Below, piece by piece: positions 57,507-64,000 of a stretch of 64,000 nt of DNA (position 1 is its first letter; each line of letters starts with the position of its first letter). The stretch comes from Hericium rajendrae (Eukaryota > Basidiomycota > Agaricomycetes > Russulales > Hericiaceae). The position numbers and the translations under genes are program-made. A model generated the notes under the pieces. That model saw only the letters and a program-made list of their open reading frames with translations. It searched no databases and was not told where the DNA came from. The stretch lies in NCBI GenBank assembly GCA_033439255.1, contig CM065882.1:310001-374000 (forward strand), written 5' to 3'.

Positions 57507-58815
57507 TCACTTCGACAGGTGCTCGTCAACTATTGCTCTGACCCTCGGATACTTCTCGGACAAGATCTCGACAGTTTCATCCTATAGACGAGGTCAGTCC
57601 CGAGCAATCACAATGCACAATGTCGCATCAAACTCACCCAAATGCGCTTCTGCGCCTCCACACCCTTCTTGCTCAGCACCAAATCGCTGGGCTCCTGCAC
57701 AGAAAGATTCGACACATATGCCCCGCGCAGCTCGTCCTCCTTCGCGTTCTCTGTGCCGCCCGTCGCTGCCCACACGAGATGCCGGCTGCCCTGCTCCGCG
57801 GTGCGCGCAACGATCTTCTGGATGGGCCAGACGGCCGCGCGCGCGAGCAGCGGCTGGTTGCGGAGCAAGCCGGACATACAGAAGCCGGGGTTGACGCAGT
57901 TCACGATGAGCGGCGAGGCGGGGGGCAGGCGGGCGGTCAGCTCGCGTGCGTAGAGGACGTTGATCACTGTGGTGCAAGCGAGTCAGCACGCGCCTGCTGG
58001 ACATGCTGTGTCACACACGCTTCGAGTAGAAATATCGCTTCGGCATGCCATTGCTAAATACATGTTAGAAGACGTCCATGCTTCATGCAGGAGGCGAGGC
58101 TCACCTAGTCCGGGCGTACGCCTCGTCGTTCGCTTTGTGCAGGATCTTCGGGCTCTGGAATTCCTCGTCGCTCACGTCCGCCCAGAAGTGCATTTCGCTG
58201 GCGACGATGACTAGTCGCGGGCGCGTCGAGAAAGTCGATGCCGTCTTGAGCATGAGGGGCAGCAGGAGCAGCGACATCAGGCCGCACGACAGGTCGTTGA
58301 CCTGCAGACTGCGCTGGCCTGAGAAATGCATCCCTTGGAATGTGCAGAGGAATGGCGCTCACGTCGTCTCCCAGCCGTCCTTCGTCGTCGCGTAGTCCCG
58401 AGTCGAGATCCCCGCATTGTACATCAGAATGTCCAGGCGCTTCTCCTCCTGCTCGAACTTGCTCGCGAAATCCACGACAGAGTCAAACTGTGCCAGGTCC
58501 ACCGTTCGCACTTCGACATTCTGGAAGCCAGTGTCCTTCTTTATAGCTGGGGACACCGTGCGGAATCAAAACCACGAATCACTGGTATGCGTGAACTGAC
58601 GTACCAGCGAGCGCCGCCTGGCCCCGTCCGGCATCACGACAGGCCAGGACGAGCTTGCCGGGGCCCATCGTCGCGAAGTGTTTCGCAGCCTCGAAGCCGA
58701 TCCCACCGTTCGCGCCGACGACGACGACCGTCTTCCCGGCTAGATCGCGCTTCGCCGGCGGCGGGAACGATTTGAACTGCGAACAGAGGAGCTGGAACGG
58801 GGACAGCTTAGCCAT
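57507..58815 (-). CDS. Short-chain dehydrogenase/reductase, copy 1
   Basis: NAD(P)-dependent oxidoreductase of the classical SDR type, looking most like retinol-dehydrogenase/WWOX-like fungal members. From ATG 58815 (MAKLSPFQLLCSQFKSFPPP): dinucleotide motif VVVGANGGIGFEAAKHF, RTVDLAQFDS, the NAG strand (ILMYNAGIS), LVIVASEMHFW with the Ser region, and the catalytic Y-x-x-x-K as YFYSK. That motif sits in a 35-nt exon (58019-58053). Next is VNPGFCMSGL, and the last exon ends IVDEHLSK with stop at 57507. About 330 residues, six exons. An ATG at 58845 would add ten residues; the later start was chosen because the paralog starts there. Substrate unknown. Confidence 0.85.
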
Positions 58816-58863
58816 TAGGAGTGCAGGGGGTGGAAGAGTGAGCATGGCCGCCGCCGTCGCTAG

Positions 58864-58872
58864 GCTTTTATC
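58864..58872 (-). promoter_or_regulatory. TATA-like box of SDR copy 1
   Basis: The minus strand reads GATAAAAGCC about 50 nt before the start. It is conserved at the same spot in SDR copy 2. Confidence 0.5.
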
Positions 58873-59649
58873 TAGCGGCCGGACGCTGTATATGATACAT
58901 TGCCGCCGAAGCGTACCTCATGCAGAGAGGACGCGCACTTTGTGCAGGGGACCAGGGCCAGTGGCGGGGGCACAGCACTGGTAAAGATCCGTCAGTGCAC
59001 TGCCGCTCGCTTAATGGCATACGCATATCCCGAGTCGGAGAAGGCTCGAGAAGGCCAATGGGAACACCAGTCTTGTGAGGAAAGGCACGCGTGGCGCAGT
59101 GGCGCAGGGGTCTGAACGGCGCAAGCGTCAGAAGGGATAGTCATACTGTAGCCCATTTCGCTGCGATGCTCGGACACCTATTAGCTGCCTATCAGCGGTT
59201 CTATGTCAGTGGACACCGTTGTGTCCGGGTCGCAAACGTCGAAACAATGGGCATCTGAGGTGATCAGGCCGAGGACGCGCGTTCCGCTTGCTGGTCGGCG
59301 AACGGTGTTCGAACTGGGCGGTTATGGCTGCTAGCAATTCAGGACTTACTCAACTTTCAGTACACAGGTCTCTGTTCCAACAGAGCAGAATGTGAGCCAA
59401 TCGAGACATGGGCGTCGCTTGAGCATGAGCGCATGAGCATTGAAACGTTGAGGTCAAGTTGAGATGTTGGACGTAACGTTGAACGGCAGGACCGCAAACT
59501 GCCGATTGTTGCATTTTTGGAAGTCCGCAAGTTGTCCCCGAGGCAGATGTAGAGTAGACTACTTAAATAATATCATAGTACTCAATCTTCGTGCCTCAGG
59601 ATCGTCTGGATCACGATATTATGATACCATGCTAAGGATACACACCAGT
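58873..59649. other. Inter-block region, no gene
   Basis: Separates the two duplicated blocks. I see no coding exon here. The remaining exons of the truncated pseudo-HNH copy should have been here and are absent. Confidence 0.4.
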
Positions 59650-60059
59650 TCATAGATATTCACCAGGTGGAATGGGCTCGTCTGAGAGATCTAACCGGGG
59701 CTTCACACTGGCCTTATCGAGACGGACCGCGAAAGGCGCAATGGGAAGCCTTTTCATGCGTACTGGATGCCGCTCGATATCTGCCGAGTAGTCTTCAAAA
59801 ATGTCGAACCAGCAAAACAGCGTTGTAGTCGAGGCCTGTGTCACACTCTGATTAAGTTCTAAAATCTAACAGGACGGGATCCCAGGAGATGAGACACAGT
59901 TCAATGTTCATACCATATGCAGTACTGAGTTGGACCAACCTATGAGAACCTTCTCGCTTTCTGTATGCTTGCCGTTGGAAAATACCAAAGTGTCACGGCC
60001 TAGTTCAACCGATTTTTCGGTCAGAAAACGAGCGAACTGGGCGATGGGTCGACCGCCAT
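59650..60059 (-). pseudogene. HNH-like family, 5' fragment
   Basis: Only the first two exons remain: TEKSVELGRDTLVFSNGK and LIG, then LNQSVTQASTTTLFCWFDIF with RHPVRMKRLPIAPFAVRLDK. Early in exon 1 one nucleotide is missing relative to copy 1, so the ATG at 60059 is out of frame with the conserved part. All later exons, including the nuclease-like core, are gone. Confidence 0.6.
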
Positions 60060-60113
60060 TGCAGAAGCGGGCGTGTCTGTCGCGGCCTTGCAAGTCATTG
60101 TTCTGATGTGGTA

Positions 60114-60183
60114 GCTCGCCATGCAGATCTAGTACACAAAATAATCGTCCAGCAGGTGCCGGCGATACGCTGAAACATTGCAG
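60114..60183 (-). repeat. Duplicated 5' region, copy 3
   Basis: Upstream of the 5' fragment; resembles 55195-55281 and 57326-57411 (GCTCGCCATGCAGAT, ATAATCGTCCAGCAGG). Confidence 0.5.
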
Positions 60184-60282
60184 CAGATATTAATGCACAG
60201 GTTTGGGCATGGCCTCAACGTAAGCGAAATTAGAACAGAAATTGATAAGTAAGAAGAATTCAGGGATACACAACACAACCAA

Positions 60283-61590
60283 TTACTTCGACACCAAGTG
60301 CTCGTCGACTATTCTTTTGACTCTCGGATACTTCTCCGCCAATATCTCGACCGTTTCGTCCTAGAAGACGAGTCAACTTCCACCAATCACAATATACGAA
60401 GCAACACTCACCCAAACGCGCTTCTGCGCCTCCGCGCCCTTCTTGCTCAGCACAAAATCGCTCGACTCCTGCACAGCAAGATCCGACACATACGCCCCGC
60501 GCAGCTCGTCCTCTTTCCCATTCTCGGCGCCGCCCGTCGCGGCCCACACGAGATGCCGACTACCCTGCTCCGCGGAGCGCGCAACGATCTGCTCGATGGG
60601 CCAGATGACCGCACGCATGAGCAGCGGTATGTTGCGGCGCAGGCCGGACGTGCAGAAGCCGGGGTTGACACTGTTGACGATGAGTGGTGAGGCGGGCGGC
60701 AGGCACGCGGTCAGCTCGCGCGCGTAGAGAACGTTGATGACTGTAGTATAGGTGAGGGTCAGCACGCGCCTGCTGAGCATTCCGCATCACGCACGCTTCG
60801 AGTAAGGATATCGTTTTGGCATGCCGTTGCTGGATACATGTTAGACAGCGTACATGCTCGGTGCAGGAGACGAGGCTCACCTGGTCCGGGCGTATGCCTC
60901 CTCGTTCGCCTTATGCAGGATCTTCGGGCTCGCGAACTCCTCGTCGCTCACCTCTGCCCAGAAATGCACTTCGCTGGCGACGATGACTAGTCGCGGGCGC
61001 GTCGAGAATGTCGACGCCGTCTTGAGCATGAGCGGCAGCAGGAGCAGCGACATCAGGGCGCAGGATAGGTCGTTGACCTGTAACCTGCTCCTGCCTGAAT
61101 AACATATTCCCCGGAACATGCAGAAGAACCGAACTTACGTCGTCTCCCAGCCGTCCTTCGTAGTCGCGTATGCCCGCGTCGCGATTCCCGCATTGTACAT
61201 CAGAATATCCAGGCGCTTTTCCTCCTGCTCGAATTTGGTCGCAAATTCCGCGACAGAGTCAAACTCTGCTAGATCCACCGTTCGCAATTCAACATTCTCG
61301 AAGCCAGTGTCCTTCCTTATAGCTGGACCCGATGCGCGCAATCAATACACGAATCGCCGACACGCGCAAGCAGACGTACCAGCGAGCGCCGCCTGGCCTC
61401 TTCCGGCATCGCGACAGGCTAGGACGAGCTTGCCCGGTCCCATGGTCGCAAAGTGCTTCGCAGCCTCGAAGCCGATCCCGCCGTTCGCGCCGACGACGAC
61501 GACTGTCTTCCCAGCCAGATCACGCTTCGCCGGCGGAGGGAACGACTTGAACTGCGAACGCAGAAGCTGGAATGGCGATAACTTGGCCAT
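60283..61590 (-). CDS. Short-chain dehydrogenase/reductase, copy 2
   Basis: Close paralog of copy 1 with the same six exons, starting at ATG 61590 (MAKLSPFQLLRSQFKSFPPP). It has VVVGANGGIGFEAAKHF, RTVDLAEFDSVAEFATKF, ILMYNAGIATR, LVIVASEVHFW and the catalytic motif YPYSK in a 35-nt exon (60795-60829). VNPGFCTSGL follows, and the end is IVDEHLVSK with stop at 60283. Intact by eye. The copies differ mostly at surface positions, which fits a fairly recent duplication with both kept functional. It is transcribed toward the pseudo-HNH fragment, as copy 1 is toward pseudo-HNH copy 2. Confidence 0.85.
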
Positions 61591-61640
61591 GAGAAGCGCA
61601 GGAAGTGCGAGAGTGCTCGCACGCCTGCCGCCGTCACTGG

Positions 61641-61649
61641 GCTTTTATC
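61641..61649 (-). promoter_or_regulatory. TATA-like box of SDR copy 2
   Basis: The minus strand reads GATAAAAGC about 50 nt before the ATG; same position and sequence as in copy 1. Confidence 0.5.
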
Positions 61650-62972
61650 TCAACGGCTTGATGCTGTATATGATATCACTGCCGCCGATGCTGACCTCAT
61701 GCGGAGAGAATGCGTTCGTTGTGCGGGGCTGGATCGGCCGCGGGAACGCAACACTGTTGTGGGATCTGTCAGTGCACCCGTGGCGGCGCGGTAGTTGCCT
61801 GATATGACGGCACACGCACATTTCGAGAAGGCCAATGGGCAGATCCGTCTTGTCAGGAATGGCATGTATGGCGCAGAGATCCGAAAGGTGCGAATGTCAG
61901 AGAAGACAGTCATGATGTAGTAACCCATTTCGAAGCTCGTCGGATGCCTACGAAGTGCCTATTGATCAGTGGTTCGGTGCCAGCGGTCCAGTGGAGACCA
62001 TTGGGCCGGAGCCGCAATGGTCGAAACCATGGGGCTTCGAGTCCGAGGCGTATCAGGTAGTCTCCTATGCAGACCCTGCATAGATGAGTCATGCAGAATG
62101 GTAAGGACGCTGGCGGCAACGTCTATAAGTCGTCTATACTAAAGTCTATGGGCCGCAGAACGCACGTTGCACTCGGCGAACAGCCTGAGTGTTCGAAAAG
62201 CGACATTACATTTGCGAGTAGTTAGGACTTACTTTCAGTGCGCAGATTCTTGTCGCAATGGAGCAGAATGTCTGGTGGTCGAGACATAGGTAGAACTGCA
62301 GTCCGAGCGTTGGACGTTGAACGTTGGAAGAGGTTGGAAGGCCCAAGGACAATCAGCTAAAAACTGCCGTTTGTTGCCTTGCAGCGAAGTTGCTTTCAAC
62401 CGGCCGGTCGTTGAACGTTGATGCTCCTCGAGCCGTTATCGACCCGCCTTCTGAACTCCAAGTAATGTCGAGCCACGCATTGATTACTCCACGAACAGTA
62501 CTATACCCACACACCAAAAGTCGACACCGAGTCGCGGCACAAAGCGCCAAAGCAATGTCATCATACGAATAACAATAGCGTTCGAACGAATAGAAATAGT
62601 AGGCACTGGGACCGGAACGCGATACGGTATATGTTATGTACAACGAGCAGCAGCAAAAAGAAAGAAGAAAGGAAAAACGGAAACAGAGTCGAAGCAGAGC
62701 GCATAAAAAGAGCAGCAACCAAGAGCCCAAGTCAGTGAGCCGCTGCCTCTTCCTTCCATCTGTCCGGCGGGGCGGGGCGAGGATAAGGTGAGAGGGATGG
62801 GAGTGGACGACGCCGGGGCGCTTTTGATTGGATTGAGAGCGGACAGAGACAGGGCGGCTATACACAGGCAGGCACGGGGTATCCTAAACGCATTGACAGC
62901 GGCAAGCAGAGAGATGAAGATGGAGAGCAGGAGAGATAGTGGGTTAAGGGGTATGTTTGGCCGCGGCAGTCT
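61650..62972. other. Intergenic, no gene
   Basis: Upstream of SDR copy 2 and downstream of the RNA-binding protein gene. Purine-rich UTR-like stretch near 62640-62720; nothing else supported. Confidence 0.4.
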
Positions 62973-64000
62973 TCACGCCTCGACAGGCTCGGCGTCGCCC
63001 GCCTCCGCCTCGGCGCCGTTCTCGCCTGCGCTCTCCTCCATCGCCTGCTCCAGCGCCTCCTCTCCGTCCTCGCTCGCCACGGGCCCTGCGGAAGCGGGTC
63101 CGTTGCCGCTGGCTGAGCGGCGTGCGCTCGCGCCGCCTTGTGGGCCCGAGCGGGGCGGGTTGGCGCAGCGGTCCTTGCCGTGCGCAATGCGCAGGGTGGC
63201 ATAGTCAGGCTTATTCTTAATACCGTCGATCGCCTTCACCGCATTCGCGATATTCGTGAAGTTCACAAACGCGCAGTTCCTGCCGCCGCCATCAGCACCG
63301 GCACCGGCACATTTAGAATGAGAGAAGGACACACTTCTCCTTGAGGAAGTTGACGAGCTCGATCTCGCCGTACTCGCCAAAGTCCGCCTTGAGCCGCTCC
63401 TCATTGAACGTGTCAAAGTCCTCGATGTTCCCGATGTACACGTTGCGCGTCGCGCCCGCGTGCACAGACAGTGCGAGCGCGGGCGTCAGCGGGCCCGGGT
63501 TCTTGCCCCAGCCGACCTTCAGCCGCCGGTTGTTCAGCGTCAGGCCCTGGTACGACGCGACGCTGAAGAACGCCCACGCCGCGTTCGGGTCGATGAACGT
63601 CACGAACTGCGCGCAGCATCGTCAATAATTCATGGCTAACAACAGGGAAGTGAAGAACATACTGCAATGTGCTTGTCCTGCATGTAGCGGATGTTCTGCA
63701 GCACGCCGCCGCGGATCGAGTTGCACAGGTCCTCCGTGCTGGTCTCGGGATGGATGTTGCCGAGATACACCGTGCGGTTCATGCCTTGCGCGAGGCCCAC
63801 GTCGCCGCCGAACGGCGAGTACGGCGCGAACGACATCGCGGGCGACAGCGCGCTGTTCTGCTGCACGATCGCCTGCGCGGCGTGGCTCTGCGCATGCAGC
63901 GCCGCCGGCTGCTGCGACTTGGGAATATACGCGCAGCGGTCCTTGCCATAGTTGACGCGCTTGCCGGCCCATGCGGGCTCCGTGGGAAGGGTGTTGACGA
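62973..64000 (-). CDS. MRN1: RNA-binding protein, Mrn1/Nrd1 type (3' part)
   Basis: Partial gene, running off the right edge. It contains the spacer [18 protein letters not shown], an RRM beginning [20 protein letters not shown] with [18 protein letters not shown], a second RRM with [19 protein letters not shown] and [20 protein letters not shown], then [15 protein letters not shown] and an acidic Glu/Ala-rich tail ending EPVEA at 62973. The GNIHPET and KDRCxNPPR words are hallmarks of yeast Mrn1 and fission-yeast Nrd1, cytoplasmic mRNA-binding proteins that control mRNA stability and the switch to sexual development. Three exons are seen. The first RRM(s) and the start lie outside. Confidence 0.85.

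Noticed and set aside
62960-63220. Plus-strand frames opposite the Mrn1-type gene
   Set aside because: Shadows of the GC-rich minus-strand exon; the minus strand has clear RRM motifs.

Overview
The window is nuclear DNA of a filamentous basidiomycete, most likely an agaricomycete. Genes are dense and cut by many short GT-AG introns of about 45-75 nt. Coding parts are GC-rich. Several families are typical of these fungi: a retinal-lysine-free opsin, an INO80 Ies2 subunit, an F-box/nucleotidyltransferase-like protein, Prm1 and Mrn1/Nrd1. Coordinates below are outer gene limits; introns were placed by eye.

Left part (1-19700): a 7-TM opsin-like protein (848-1910), Ies2 (2738-4257), a multi-pass membrane protein of unknown role (5391-7615) and a Yar1-like ankyrin protein (8249-8926). 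A run of lineage-type hypothetical genes follows: a 2-exon orphan, a small RING protein, a 9-exon orphan, and an F-box/nucleotidyltransferase-like protein.

Middle (20000-46200): this part is shaped by mobile DNA. An RNR2-type ribonucleotide reductase small-subunit gene (20172-22721) has a 1315-bp TIR element inside a coding exon; its ends form GT...AG, so it could act as an intron. A nearly complete Helitron fills 25449-33034. Two inverted 76-78-bp repeats (36088 and 42507) bracket 6.4 kb holding an intact HicA/YcfA-like gene and a decayed PRM1 fragment. A 1076-bp LTR element with identical 174-bp LTRs splits a small gene at 43918-44993.

Right part (47100-64000): a large Ser-rich two-TM protein; three copies of a foldback repeat family (50847-53150); and a duplicated block pairing short-chain dehydrogenases (two intact copies) with a pseudo-HNH-nuclease-like family (one intact copy, one frameshifted copy, two fragments). 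At the right edge lies the 3' part of an Mrn1/Nrd1-type RNA-binding protein.

There is no operon logic here. Links between genes are local duplication and transposition. The core housekeeping genes (IES2, YAR1-like, RNR2, MRN1) are scattered among fast-changing accessory genes.
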